64,000 nucleotides of DNA, from positions 15,586,827 through 15,650,826 of the forward strand of contig BROE01000022.1 of NCBI GenBank assembly GCA_036571765.1, read 5' to 3'. This stretch comes from Plecoglossus altivelis (taxonomy: Eukaryota > Chordata > Actinopteri > Osmeriformes > Plecoglossidae). The notes under the pieces are model-generated. The model searched no databases. It saw nothing but the letters and a program-made list of their open reading frames with translations, and was not told the DNA's origin. Each line of letters opens with the position of its first letter. The first letter of the stretch is position 1. The position numbers and the translations under genes were made by a program. Below are positions 8,761-19,710 of the stretch, piece by piece.

Positions 8761-8929
8761 CAATATTGTGGGAGGAAGAGCTCTTGATGCCTTCGTTTGC
8801 CATTCCTCCATTTCTATCTCCTCCTCCTTCCCTTTTCTCTCTGTTATGCAGAGGAATTTCTTCCTCTGAAATACACTGTACTTCCCTTGCTTGTTCACTG
8901 TCTGTTTATTCGTCTCTGTCCGTCTGTCA

Positions 8930-8932
<3 letters not shown>
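8761..8932. repeat. CT-rich low-complexity lead-in
   Basis: CT-rich sequence grading into the TC microsatellite. Confidence 0.6.

Positions 8933-8973
<41 letters not shown>
8933..8973. repeat. TC microsatellite
   Basis: About 20 TC units with one early interruption. Confidence 0.95.
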
Positions 8974-8975
<2 letters not shown>

Positions 8976-9059
8976 CTTTTCAGCCTCTTTGAGTGACAAA
9001 CACTGTGATAGTCAAGGCCCAGTCTGTCGGAACACAAACATTTCCAATCCCCCCCCCCT

Positions 9060-9400
9060 CCATCTCTGGTCAATGAGTGTCAATCAGGGGCTGGCCCTCG
9101 CACAGATTGGCAACAAGTATTCGCATCCTTACAAAACAATTATGATTAGGCTGTTGTGAAAATGGATTCCCGCGCTGCCTTCCCCTGGCTGCACGGCTCT
9201 TTGCCGTGCCGGTGGGGTCCTGCCATGGGAAGCAATTATCTCAGGCTGCCAGCTGACAGGCCCATCTCGGAGGCCGCAGCCCGGCCAGCGAGCCTCGTCC
9301 TCGGGCGCTCTCTAGGCAAATAGCCTCCTCAGCACTCATCTCAAACCTCTTACCAACTGTTGGCTTCTATCAGAGAAATAGATTGTTCCCTTTGTTCCCT
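9060..9400. promoter_or_regulatory. candidate conserved non-coding element with PBX-like site and GC hairpin
   Basis: Repeat-free block with TGTCAATCAG (PBX/HOX-like), AACAATTATGATTAGG and AGCAATTATCTCAGG, followed by GC-rich sequence. A perfect 7-base inverted repeat (GCACGGC/GCCGTGC, 5-base loop) lies at 9191-9209. Position between a TC array and a C31 run makes it stand out. Conservation untested. Confidence 0.35.
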
Positions 9401-9480
9401 GTCCGGGTGCTGGGGGACTACGGTCGACACGGAGGCACACAATAAGGAGGGCTTTTTAATTTTGCAAAACCACCCTGCTG

Positions 9481-9481
<1 letters not shown>

Positions 9482-9512
<31 letters not shown>
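9482..9512. repeat. poly-C run of 31 bases
   Basis: Thirty-one consecutive C, followed by a CCCC/CT-rich stretch to about 9630. It is the longest homopolymer in the window; its true length is uncertain in most sequencing technologies. Confidence 0.95.
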
Positions 9513-9513
<1 letters not shown>

Positions 9514-9630
9514 TCCACCCCACCCCCTCCGCCGCGTTCTCTTTCACCCCATCCTTTCACCCCACCACCCCCTGCCCACTCTCTCCCCCCTCCCTCTCTT
9601 TCCCCTCTCTTTCTCCCATTTTTTTTGGCA

Positions 9631-10030
9631 CACTACTGTGCTGTCAAGGCAGGTAGACGAGAGGCATCGGGGTTTGTTGTTATGGACCACCCGAGCACCC
9701 CCTGTTCTGCGGATATTGGCTCAAAAGTCCACAGGAGGAAGAGGAGAATGGGGATGGAGGTGAGGAGGAAGAAGTAGGAGGGGGGGGAGGAAGAGACTGC
9801 TGCCCCATCAATTTGACAAGCACTCCCACAGAGCGATGTAACAGGTACAAGCCCTCCTTCTCTGCACCACTCTAGTTGTTGTGTTGCGCTTCACTTTCCC
9901 CCACTTGTAGTTTGACTCTCCAGTCCAGGTGAGAAGCGTGAAGGACTGAGGCTGCGTTGCGTTACTGTACTGAGTTCCCATGCTGTCTGCCTAACGGGGA
10001 GTAAAGGAGAGAGAATGGGTACGCAAAACT
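9631..10030. other. intergenic, no gene seen
   Basis: Mixed sequence with a GA/GGA-rich piece at about 9733-9795. Nothing recognised as a gene. Confidence 0.5.
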
Positions 10031-10140
10031 CCAACAAGAACAGCGCAGTCATCTGTCAATTTGCTTATTAATTCAATAAACACATCAAGGCAAAGTTCAG
10101 CCGATCCTCTAATCATTTTAATTAATGCATGTGGTTACTC
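10031..10140. promoter_or_regulatory. candidate conserved non-coding element, AT-rich
   Basis: Holds GTCAATTTGCTTATTAATTC, AATAAACACATCAAGG and CATTTTAATTAATGCATG, rich in TAAT/ATTA homeodomain cores. Ends at a C-rich run leading into a TC array. Confidence 0.3.
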
Positions 10141-10159
10141 CCCCCCCCACCCGCACCTA

Positions 10160-10160
10160 G

Positions 10161-10219
<59 letters not shown>

Positions 10220-10220
10220 T
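10160..10220. repeat. TC microsatellite
   Basis: About 30 TC units with CC and TT interruptions. Confidence 0.95.
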
Positions 10221-10224
10221 TGCT

Positions 10225-10480
10225 CAATATACCTATGCTTGTAATAAATAAATTAGAATATCTACTGCCACCAACTAATTATCATGCAAATAAACCAGCA
10301 ACAAAGCATTGTGGGGCTGTTCATCTCTGCCAGCTCCTCTGTGCAATTCCCTAATGTGCTCCGAACTGTCCACCACGCAATTAGAGAAAGAGATGGGGGA
10401 GATGAAGGGGGAGAGGGGAGAGAGAGAGCAGCATTCAAAGACAGTAACGGCTGTCGCTTATTCATTGTCAAATTAATTCC
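10225..10480. promoter_or_regulatory. candidate enhancer-like element with perfect octamer
   Basis: A repeat-free stretch with TAATAAATAAATTAG, CCAACTAATTATC, a perfect POU octamer ATGCAAAT at 10284-10291, AACAAAGCATTGTGG (SOX-like) and CACGCAATTAG, then GTCAAATTAATTCC after a purine piece. The density of homeodomain, POU and SOX-type motifs in a clean block between two TC/TTCC arrays is typical of developmental enhancers. Activity and conservation are inferred. Confidence 0.4.
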
Positions 10481-10504
10481 ATCTTTCTTCCCTCTTCCGT
10501 GTGT

Positions 10505-10519
10505 GAGGCAGGGGGCAGC
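10505..10519 (+). promoter_or_regulatory. CTCF-like motif
   Basis: Positions 10508-10519 (GCAGGGGGCAGC) match the last 12 positions of the CTCF core consensus fully; the first three bases do not match. Confidence 0.25.
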
Positions 10520-10527
10520 AATGTCGC

Positions 10528-10600
10528 TCTCCCTTCCTTCCTTCCTTCCTCCCTCCCTCCATTTCTCTTTCTCTCTCTCTCCTTTTCCATCTTCCCTCTG
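10528..10600. repeat. CCTT/CCCT and TC pyrimidine repeat
   Basis: CTTC x5, CCCT x3, then interrupted TC to about 10600. Confidence 0.85.
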
Positions 10601-10619
10601 TTGATAGGAGGATAAGATG

Positions 10620-10880
10620 TGAAGATGGGATCAGAGACAGCAAACAGCCAACAGAAAAAAAAGAACCCGGCTCAGAGACCCTTCCTGTTAATCGCCTGAC
10701 CTGCTGCTCCCTGGCAGGTGAGGTGAGAGGTGCCCTGCCGTTATCTACCCGTGCCTGAGCCCGGCGTGAACACTGCGCTGCCCTTTAATCAGACTGCTTG
10801 TGTCTACTGTAAGTAACGCAGGCTCTTCATTAACTTCCTCGTAGATCCCCCTTTCCTGTCTGCTTGGGAGGCTGGTGGAC
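10620..10880. promoter_or_regulatory. candidate conserved non-coding element
   Basis: Repeat-free, with CTGTTAATCGCC, CCCTTTAATCAGAC, CTTCATTAACTTCC and the E-box-like GGCAGGTGAGG. Composition evidence only. Confidence 0.3.
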
Positions 10881-10888
10881 TTACTGTA

Positions 10889-11030
10889 CAGACTAACTGA
10901 CCGACTGGCTGGCTGGCTGGCTGTTAGCAGGGATGATTGCCTGGGCAGCTGACAAGCTAACTGACAGGCTGACTGACCTACTGACTGACTGACGGTCTGA
11001 CTGAATGGCTGGCTCGCTGACTGTTTGGAG
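10889..11030. repeat. degenerate CTGA/CTGG tetranucleotide repeat
   Basis: Interrupted runs of CTGG (GGCTGGCTGGCTGG at 10907-10922) and CTGA/CTAA, decaying around 11030. Confidence 0.8.
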
Positions 11031-11570
11031 AGACCGTGACGAGATGCGGATGTCGACCGTGGTTGAGATACATGACGTTCCTGAGTGAGCGCGCAAACGT
11101 CAGTGTGTTGTCTTTTGAGTACGTTCTGGATGTCGTACTGTCAAACAAATTCTAGCTGCTCAGGACACTGGTCTATCCAACCTATTTATTTTACAGCAAA
11201 CCATTCGCAGAGCCTCATCTTTGAAATGAATAACCCAAGAGTATAGGAGTAGATGTTTTGCATCAGTACAACTTCAGCTGCCTGTGGGCATGAAGCATGG
11301 CGTCTAAAATAGACATGGTAAAGAAATATGTCATTATCTGTACCAGAGGGTAAATAACTGGTGAGCCCTAATCCAAATGTTGTCAAGATGGAGGTAACAT
11401 TTCTAAGAGATGGTCGATCATAACAAAAAAAAGGTCTCTACTAAACCTTTGAGTTCTTTGCGTTTTCAAAAACCGCCAACTTTTGATAGCTAACCTACTT
11501 TAGACAAGTCTAACTGTGCCAGGTTTGTAGACTCCTGTAAATGCGAAATGAGACGTAATCCGATCAAATA
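11031..11570. other. intergenic, no gene seen
   Basis: Ordinary sequence without repeats, exons or strong motif clusters. Confidence 0.55.
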
Positions 11571-11960
11571 CAGGCCGAGAAGGAGATCAAAAATGCACAG
11601 CACATCTCTCCCTGGTGACTTCCGAGCGCGGCAGCCCCAACGCAAATCAAAGACAGGGGGCCAATCAGCATCAGGGCTTGACTTCTTTTGTTCATCAATG
11701 TAATCTCATGTAAATATGGCTCAAATAAGAAAACAAACACGCAAAAAGAACCTTATTATCACCAGCTATATCATCGTAATGACCTGATTCGCCTAAATAT
11801 TGCCACCCCTCTCCCCCCCTAAGGGGTAATGAGGTTGCGGGGTGACATGGTTCTCATCACTGTTACACTAAACGGGCCGAATGATGAGAATCTAAGTCAG
11901 ACCATTACGCTCCAGGCCCCTTGATGTCGACCAGAAATGTATGTAACCCTCTTTTTAATA
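11571..11960. promoter_or_regulatory. candidate enhancer-like element
   Basis: Repeat-free block with CGCAAATCAAAG (TCF/LEF-like), GGCCAATCAGCATCAGG, CATCAATGTAATCTC, GTAAATATGG, TCATCGTAATGACC and GGGGTAATGAGG. The motif mix and even composition recall deeply conserved vertebrate elements. Not tested for conservation. Confidence 0.4.
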
Positions 11961-12439
11961 TTTGATTGTTTTTCAGTGCAATTTTGTCCAATACATCATT
12001 TTCACCCTTTCATTTACTGGACTCGGTGACATTTGTTTGATTATTGGCTCCTCTAGTAGGATCCACTACTTTGATGTCCAACTTTTTCTGCTGCCTTATG
12101 AGCCTTATTTTGTCCACAGCGGTGGCACAAAACTTTTCCCTTTCGCTTCCTACTTTTCGAAATGCACAAAAAAGAAAATTCGCCAGCAAATGACATTGAA
12201 ATATTATTTGTAAAAGGGTGGATTATTATCATAGTGTGGGTAGTTCACAGAGCAAATGTTTGCTTTTGAGGAAGGTCTGATTACCACAGTGTGTACTTTT
12301 CAAATGGCTGAATGACTGAGGAATGAGGGTTTACATTTTTAAAATATGAAAATACAAATAAACGCTCATACTGAGCAAGTTTGGTCTGGACAAGAGAGAT
12401 AAAAACAGACCTTGTATATGTGTGAGTAGCAGACAGAAC
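11961..12439. other. intergenic, AT-rich, no gene seen
   Basis: AT-rich sequence. A plus frame at 11962-12213 has no recognisable domain. Confidence 0.5.
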
Positions 12440-12960
12440 GCTTACAAATGCAGACAGCCAACATGATTAATTCTATCCAATGCAGTTTTACAGGGGAGAA
12501 AGCGATGCTTGTATTGTTCATTGTCCATGCATTAATAAGCTGCTTGTCAGGGGCCACCGCGCTCAGTGGAGAACAGGGTGTTTCTCTGAGTGAGACATCA
12601 ATCTCGTTAAAACAGCTGAAAAACAGTCAGGATGTAAAGAGATACAAAATGGCAGGAAACAATGGAGAGAATCTTTTTCTACAAGCAGGGGGAGCATTGG
12701 ATCAAACTCTCGCAATGCTAATATGCTGTCTGCGTCTGTCGAACCGCTTGTTATTGTTTGCAATGAACCCTCCAAAAAACGGTGTCAATTACATGTTAAA
12801 ATGTGAAGGGAGCATTCATTATTTTCATTATCTGCACCCTCTAAATTGCATCAAGCTTATGAAATATTTCTTCTTCCACTGGTTCAAAGGCTTGTTAGTG
12901 CTAGTGTTCAATTACAGCTGTGTCTGGAGCATGCTGTCAGCGCTCTTTACCCAATCATTA
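12440..12960. promoter_or_regulatory. candidate enhancer-like element, long and stop-poor
   Basis: Five hundred bases free of simple repeats, with two ATTGT (SOX-like) half-sites seven bases apart at 12513-12524, AACAATGG at 12658-12665, GATTAATTC, GCATTAATAAGC, GTTATTGTTTGCAATG and CATTATTTTCATTATC. One plus frame is open through the block, but the peptide has no known domain and there is no exon structure. I read it as regulatory DNA. Its motif density is among the highest in the window. Confidence 0.42.
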
Positions 12961-12990
12961 GTTAGTGTTGATGCCTGCGTGGAGCCAGGG

Positions 12991-13060
12991 TGGTGGAGGG
13001 AAAAGAGAGATGGAGAGAGGGAAAGACAGAGAGACAGAGAGGGCGAGAGAGAGAGAGAGA
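12991..13060. repeat. GA-rich microsatellite
   Basis: Interrupted GAGA/GACA purine run ending in about seven GA units. Confidence 0.85.
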
Positions 13061-14320
13061 CGATGGCAGGCCTAATTCTTGCTGCCCTGCTAAAGGTTGG
13101 CTAATGAAGCATAAGGCCGTTGCGGGGGCGGGGGTGGAACGGAGGTTTGGGGGAGCGGGGGGAGGGTGGGAGGCAGGTTGGGCAAGACATTTTCAAGATG
13201 TAGAATTTCCCCCAAACTTTGGCTAGATCAAAGTGGAACCGATGGAGGCAGCTGGTGCGACGGGCGGAGGCAGACTACAAGCAGTCCGCCCGGAAGCGAG
13301 GACGGAGAGAGACGGAACCGGGGAACGACGATGAGCTGGATGGTGGAGGGAGAAGTGGACAAGGACAGAGGACAGGAGTAGAACAACAAGGAAGAAGGGG
13401 AATAAAGGAAATGGGCTGCAGGGAAAAGAAAGGGGACAGGAGGAAAGGGAAGCAGGTTAGGTAGAGATGGACGAGGAGGGTCAACTGGACTGCTTTTAGC
13501 ATGTCTTCATCCTAGCAGCTATTTAAAAAGAGAGCTGAGCTAATTAGCTTAGCTGGCAGTATTCCACACACTGGCAGTCATGGGTTTCAGAGTGACAAGC
13601 ATTCTGCCAGTTCACCGTTATTCAGAACAGTCTAAAGTAGTCGTTGATCTATTCCGTTTTAACTGTACTTTGAGTCGTTTCATTCACAACTCTTCTAACT
13701 TGTATTGCGCTGTATCTTAGACACCGAGTTAGGTATGGTAGAACAGTTGTCCATGCCATGTAATACTTCAGAAGATAACCAGCCAAGCTTGGTAATCCTA
13801 ATGTATCTTTCCAACCGTAAAAGATTCCTCCGAGTATTGGATGTTTTCGTGTTTGTGCGACCCGCTCCAGTCCATCAAGTAGCGGGAGAAACTGACAAGG
13901 ATGAAAAGCAACATGGAATGTTCCGGAGGTCTCTGGTTGGCCGGGCGTCCCCTGTACGTTCAGCGTGTTCATCGTGGGAGCATGTGATGCTCTGCGGCAG
14001 GGGCGAACGAACGTCCCGGTGGCCTGCTCTGGTCGAGAGAGGGGAGGGGGGGGGAGGCGGTGGTTGGCAGGGAAACAAAGAGGAGATTAGGCTGGCCTCT
14101 CAAGTCAGCAGGCTGATGGGGTGTTGTGAGAACCTGCCACAGGTGCTTAGCCATGATAGGGCAGAACCAGGGAAGCTGCCTGCTAGTTATGTCATGGTGC
14201 AGTGTTCCTGAGGAATGTGACTGAAGGGTTCGGATCGGAGGGATGTTGGATGGAGCCGTGCTTAACCCAGGCTGGCTATTGCTGGCTTACCCTTATCTTT
14301 CCTTCCCTCCTCCTCCCTCT
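13061..14320. other. intergenic, purine-rich patches, no gene seen
   Basis: Contains G-rich (13118-13180) and GGA-rich (13330-13460) patches, then mixed sequence. A 168-codon plus frame at 13705-14211 shows no domain and crosses a G-rich patch; not called. Confidence 0.5.
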
Positions 14321-14689
14321 GGCATCCTTTCACTGCCGTTCATCCATTACTCTCTTCTTTCCTACTGCTTGGGCAGAACAATATGCAAAATGTGACGGGC
14401 GTTTGTCGTTGTTTTGGACAAAGATACGCCGTGTCAAATGTTGTCATTGTTCACAAATGAGTTATGACTGACAATGCAGGCAAAGTGATCAAGACTGTAA
14501 CGTCGTCGTGACCGGTAGCGATTGAAAGATTGCGGCAGTCGTGCGGCTGCAGCCTCGCGGACGCAGCGAAGCAGAGACAGGCTGGGAAACGGAAACGATC
14601 TGCGGATTTCGAGACCCCGCAGTGCAGACGCACGGCGCGAGCAGTACAGAAGTGGGAGTGTTTTGCTCTTCAGGAGATGGTATCGTGTC
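14321..14689. other. intergenic, no gene seen
   Basis: Mixed sequence, CpG-rich around 14500-14650. No exon supported. Confidence 0.5.
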
Positions 14690-14690
14690 T

Positions 14691-14735
14691 GTGTGTGGGG
14701 CTGTGGGGGGCTGTGGGGGGCTGTGGGAGGCTGTG
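14691..14735. repeat. 10-base CTGTGGGGGG tandem repeat
   Basis: Four to five units of CTGTGGGGGG with small changes. Confidence 0.9.
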
Positions 14736-15585
14736 TAGCAGCAAGCCACCAGACAGCTCCCAGGCCTGCTACACTGTGTCACTGCGTTTCGTCAGAATAC
14801 CCCAGACTCAGCATCGCTCTCAACCAGTTCAAATAACCCGACTCCATCTCCCAGCAGCCCATGCAGCGGCGGCGACGGCGGGCCTAACAAGCCCATGCTA
14901 AGTGTGCTAAGCGGCTTTGTAGCGCAGCTTGCCTTCATCCAGTCTTGCTTCCGCCCTGGTGGTTTACGCACTCCAGGCAATGTGTGCTTTCTATTTAGCA
15001 TACACAAAGACACACGTACACACACGCACGCAACAAACACTTGCGTGTGTGTACAGTACAGTACCGCAGAGTAGTGCAAATGCATTTCACTCTCAATTGG
15101 TCCCTGGGCGTTGCAGTGGAAAGATACTTGGACAGAAAAAACTAAAAGAGGGGGGTTTTATAGCTAAATTTCTTGTGTTAAATCACAATGTGTGCTCAGA
15201 GAGTTAGGAGAGTTGCGTCTCTTTGAGAAACGTAGACTGTTGGCTGAACCGCTGAGCGCACTACCACTGAGGAATATTCATTCTTGAGTACCCGGCTGAG
15301 GTACTTAAGGTCAAAACAAACTTCAGGAAATGTTGCCAAAACGTTGTTTGACCCGTGAAGCCGTCATGTCCCAGGTGAGTTAAAGTGATGTGGACCAGTT
15401 GGTTTCAGTTATTCTAGTCTGAATGGCATGACGACGCATTGATGATAGAGGGCCTTACCTCTCATGTTCTCCAGTGCGGTGTGTGTGAGAGACAGGAAGA
15501 GAATAAAAGGAGATTATGTGTGTGTGTGTGCTAATGCTGAATGAGGGGCATACAGTAAGGACAAGGAGTTACTTACAAGCCACAC
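14736..15585. other. intergenic, no gene seen
   Basis: Mixed sequence with short CA/TG runs near 15010-15050 and 15515-15530. Nothing coding recognised. Confidence 0.5.
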
Positions 15586-15618
15586 CCCCCCCTCTCTTTT
15601 TCTCTCTCTCGCGCTCTC

Positions 15619-15655
<37 letters not shown>

Positions 15656-15680
15656 ACCTTCCTTTCCCCTCCCTCTCCCC
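15586..15680. repeat. C and TC low-complexity tract
   Basis: C run, then TC units with a CGCG interruption, then CCCT-rich sequence. Confidence 0.9.
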
Positions 15681-16743
15681 TCTGTTACCACGGGGCTGTC
15701 AGAACAGCTGGCAGGTCTCCGAGCCAAAGAGATGAAAAGCAACACTCCGCAGCTCGCCCCAGTCCTACTGATGGAACCTTTTAAGAGCTAAATGGCTGCA
15801 GTGAGTGAAAACACTGAGAACACTGGCTGATGTCATATCACAGCTGTTAACTCCATCAGCAGGCCTCCACTCTGTGTAACGCGCAGTTGCTCTGTAGGGC
15901 AAACCAAAGCAAAGCGAGAAGCACTTTTGAAGTGGCATGTTTTGAGAAGCCCCCTCGTCAGAGTACAGCAGGCTGGCGGGCCAGGCTGGGTCAGCGGGGA
16001 GCAGCCTCACTCAGCACATGGTTAGCCCTGCGATGAGACTGCTCCATCTTGTCTCCCCGTACACACGGGTCTCCAAGGCAGCTGGGTCTGATGTCATTCT
16101 AACAGATCCTCCCACCCCCCCACCCCCTTTTTTGCCTCATTCCTCCCCCCTCCATCAGTCGCCATGGCCACCTGAGCATTTACCTTTGAAGAGATCCACT
16201 TTTTGGGGACGGACAGGTTCTCAGCTCTCTGTCTGTCCTCCAGTAGCCGTTGTCCCCTGCTGACACATTCTCACCATGTCCAGGAATGTTGATTGTTGGG
16301 AGCTTGGAGAGAGGTGGCTAACTTCCTGCGACAGAATCTCCCTGTCAGCTGCCCTTCACTGCTCCCTCCCTGAGGGAAGGGCACCACATGGCAGGCTGAA
16401 AGAATCCACACCAAAAAAAACCATGACGACAACAAGTGTCTGCCCGACTGCTTTCTGAACAGCTGTTTTGCACTGCAGGACTCGAAATTCTACACAGTGC
16501 TTGTGTGTTCAGTTTGTCGCTGTCTATGTGTTTAAAATCACTGAATATGTACATATTTATGTTTATTTATATTAGAGAGAACGTTCCAGAAGGGCTAGCC
16601 CGTGCAGAATGACCAAACAGGCTGGATGGAGCACTGCTGTCCCATGTGTGTCTATGTGTTTGCCTGGCCTCAACAAACTGACAGTCTGAACACAGGGGCC
16701 AAGCTCGGCCCACGCTTCACTTAATTTTAGTAACAGCCCCCAA
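15681..16743. other. intergenic, no gene seen
   Basis: Mixed sequence with C-rich piece at 16110-16155. No coding or RNA feature recognised. Confidence 0.5.
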
Positions 16744-16759
16744 CCCCCCCCCCCCCCCC
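16744..16759. repeat. poly-C run of 16 bases
   Basis: Sixteen C, followed by a CTTT/TCTC-rich stretch to about 16830. Confidence 0.95.
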
Positions 16760-16970
16760 AACTCCACCTTCTTTCTATCTTTCTTTCTCCCTCTGTCTCT
16801 TGCCATCTCTCCTCTCCCTCTCTTTCTCTGGCCCACGGCAAGGCTAGGCCTGTTAGCATTCACAAACAGGGCACCAGGGGCCAGAGAATGGACGGCAGGA
16901 GGAGAGAGCGGGCATGTGACAGGCCCAGCACGTTGAACTTGAGCCTGGGGCAGGACATAGACAATGCAAG

Positions 16971-17003
16971 ATGTGTGTGTGTGCGAGAGGGGGGGGGGGG
17001 GGG
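16971..17003. repeat. TG run and 15-base poly-G
   Basis: A short TG run, then GAGA and an uninterrupted G run at 16989-17003. Confidence 0.9.
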
Positions 17004-18377
17004 TATGGATGAACAGGTGAAAAATAATACCAGACTTCAACAGTACCTATGGAGCCTTGGTGTCTCTTGCATAGACATCTGTGAAGGAGTTTGTTAGTAT
17101 TTGTGTGCGCGTGACTTGTTTTCCTGTTTGCGCCTGGGTAGTCAACACCGACGCTTAATGGAAGCGAAAATGAGAGGGGACGACAGAGAGAGCAAGTAGA
17201 GGGTGAGAGGAAAAGAGTGATGAATACAGACGTGGGGCTGGAGATTGCAGCCCAATAAAGAGGTCGATTTTCAAGTCATGGTGGTTCTGTGCCTCTCCTC
17301 GACGGTCACGACAGAGCCTGACACTGTAATCAGATGCAGTAGGTAACTGTGACAACAAGGATCCCAAACAAGAGCAGACTTTATTATTATTTTAATTATT
17401 CTCCTTTCGTTTTCATTTCCCCCGGCTAGCCGCGAGACGAAGGAGCGTGAAAAGTGAGACGAAACTGCGCGTGTATGTCTGAGGATAGGATACCCCCCAG
17501 TGATTTTTCCACAGGTACAAACGTTGGCACGTAGGAGAGAACTCTTATTAAAGTCAATACTTATACATTTTCCTTCTGCATAATTTATAGCAACTTCTGT
17601 AGTATTAGTGTCAACAGCAGAGAATAGCTTCACAGACATTCCCAGTTCGGAATTGTCTTCAAAGCACACAAAAAAATTTAACTCTGTCTACAACAGGCAA
17701 ACTAGGTATTGTATGTAAGTAACCTAAAAGACATGCATATTCCCAAGTCTGGGTCATGTACATGTTTCAGTTCCTATATTTTTTTTTTTAAATAGCCCAG
17801 ATTAGGAAAGTTCTTGGATTTAAAAATCAATTTATTTTATCATTACTTTTAATACTGAGGACATGTAGGTGACTGTAGGTGTGTATCTATAAAGAAAACT
17901 ACTGGAAAAAAGCAGTTAATTCATAAAAAGAACCAAAATGTTGTTCATTGTCATAGCATGGCATTCTGCGTTGAATAAATGGCTGGATTATTGTTCCTGG
18001 AAATATTGTGCAAAAAAATTACATATTTACTCATCTCCAATGCTTGGCCTCTGTGTCTTACAAAGAGTTATTGGGACAAAACAACTACATTTAAAAAGTC
18101 AACCGTACCCATTATTTGAGCTGAGGCTTTGTAGACCCCCACGATGCACATTCCTCCACACAGCCCCGCATCTGTTCAACGCAGACAAACACTTTCTTTC
18201 ATGTCAGAAGTGTATTGTTTTGCGAGATTGATGCCATTAATATCAGCCCCTCAATTATTCGGAGATAAATATCAGTTATGGGATCACCACAGAAATGTAT
18301 TTCGCAACAATCCTCTGAGTCAGGATTACAGTCTTTCATTTAAGGCAAAATAGACTGTTCTGCTCTTGACCAACAAT
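17004..18377. other. intergenic, mostly AT-rich, no gene seen
   Basis: Ordinary sequence. AT-rich from 17500 to 18080. No splice-bounded frame or RNA gene seen. Confidence 0.55.
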
Positions 18378-18460
18378 CTTCCTTCCTTCCTTCTTTCTAT
18401 CTATCTAACTTTCCTTCATTCCTTCTTTCTTTCTTTCCGTCTTTTTTTCTTTCTTTTTTC
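18378..18460. repeat. CTTT/CTAT pyrimidine repeat
   Basis: Interrupted CTTC, CTAT and CTTT units. Confidence 0.85.
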
Positions 18461-18829
18461 GACTTCTTTGAGTGGACATTTTGCACAAGTTCAGCCCACC
18501 AGGGACATAAATGCTTTACATTTAATTCAATTGAAAAATGATGTCCACTTGATCACATAAAGACTGGCTGTGGGCTGGCATATCTAAACAGCTATCAAGG
18601 ATTCCTTTGTTGCCGGGAGAACACCCTGGCCCTTAGGCTACTCCAGGTTTCAACATTCTGGACCTGTACCCCTTTATTTACAAAGTAATTTGTCGGTTAG
18701 TGTTAATTTCCTAAATGCAACATAAAAGGAGTGCAGTGCCTAGAGAAAAAAAACTAAAGGGGAAAATCATAAAACCAGCAGAGAATCAAGCAAATTGCTT
18801 CCATGTGTTGGACCGCCGGCCCAGCCCTG

Positions 18830-19020
18830 AAAGACTGAGACTAAGAGAGGGGAGAGAAGGGGAGGAAGGGAAAGGAGAGGGGAAAAGAAGAAGAGGGGAG
18901 GAAAGGAACAGAGAAAAGAGGGTATTAGAGGAGAGGAAAGGAGAGACGGGGAGGAGAAGGAGGGAGGAGGAAAGGGGAGGAGGATGGGAGGGGAGGGAAG
19001 TGGAGGAGGAGAGCAGAGAG
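18830..19020. repeat. 190-base near-pure purine tract
   Basis: Almost only A and G on the plus strand, made of GGGGA, GGAAA and GGAGGA units. Such tracts can form triplex DNA. A 107-codon frame across it is repeat-encoded. Confidence 0.9.
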
Positions 19021-19029
19021 CAGCCTAAC

Positions 19030-19240
19030 TGCCCCTGACCCTCCCAGACTGGGCCAATTCAGTTTGAAAGGCCCAGTACGCTAATGAAGCCCTAATTTTT
19101 ATTGCCACTCCATTGACTTCAAAGCAGTTCAGGTTGCCAAACATAATTTCACTGGAGGTATTTTCAGGTGCACTGCAAATAGTTCATAAATAATTTCCCC
19201 ATTAGTCTACTTCTCCCTCCGAGCGATGCACATTTGTGGT
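19030..19240. promoter_or_regulatory. candidate conserved non-coding element
   Basis: Directly follows the purine tract. Repeat-free, with GGCCAATTCAG, GCTAATGAAGCCCTAATTTTTATTG in pieces, CATAATTTCACTGG, CATAAATAATTTCCCCATTAG. Strong homeodomain-core content and even composition. Confidence 0.4.
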
Positions 19241-19261
19241 TGAATGTTTCGTCTGTTCGGT

Positions 19262-19345
19262 CCCAGCCCCCCCACCCCCACCCCCTACCCCCTTTGCCCC
19301 CCCTGGTTCACCACTTCCCTAGTCCCTCACCCCCAAACCCCATAG
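19262..19345. repeat. C-rich low-complexity stretch
   Basis: CCCCCAC/CCCCTA units. Confidence 0.8.
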
Positions 19346-19479
19346 CACCCTCTCATCTACAACTACACCATCCCAGCCACCTTCAACATCTGGTCCCCTC
19401 CAGAGCTCTATGGAGTCAAATTGCCACTTACGTTTAGCCTGGAAACTTCGCTCCAGAGAACGGTAAGGCCTGCTTCACT

Positions 19480-19710
19480 GCTGATTGCCATGGCTGTGGT
19501 CCTGTTCAGCCCCCAGAGCTACACAGAGAACCAGGCGAGAGAGAAAGATTCCCCCAATTACAGGGAATTAGTGGAATTTAATATTAAAGCTCCAAGCTCT
19601 AAAGCAATTTACTGTCACGAGTATCACCATTGCCTTAATACTCATGACCATGCTGCCACTTCAAATGGCATCTGATATCAGAAGAACAGCCATTTAGGCC
19701 CTACGACACC
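19480..19710. promoter_or_regulatory. candidate conserved non-coding element
   Basis: Repeat-free, with CCCCCAATTACAGGG, GGAATTTAATATTAAAGC, AAGCAATTTACTG and GCCTTAATACTCATG. Similar in make-up to the block at 19030-19240, which suggests a cluster. Confidence 0.4.

Noticed and set aside
13705..14211. 168-codon plus frame
   Set aside because: No domain, no splice signals at its ends, crosses a G-rich patch.
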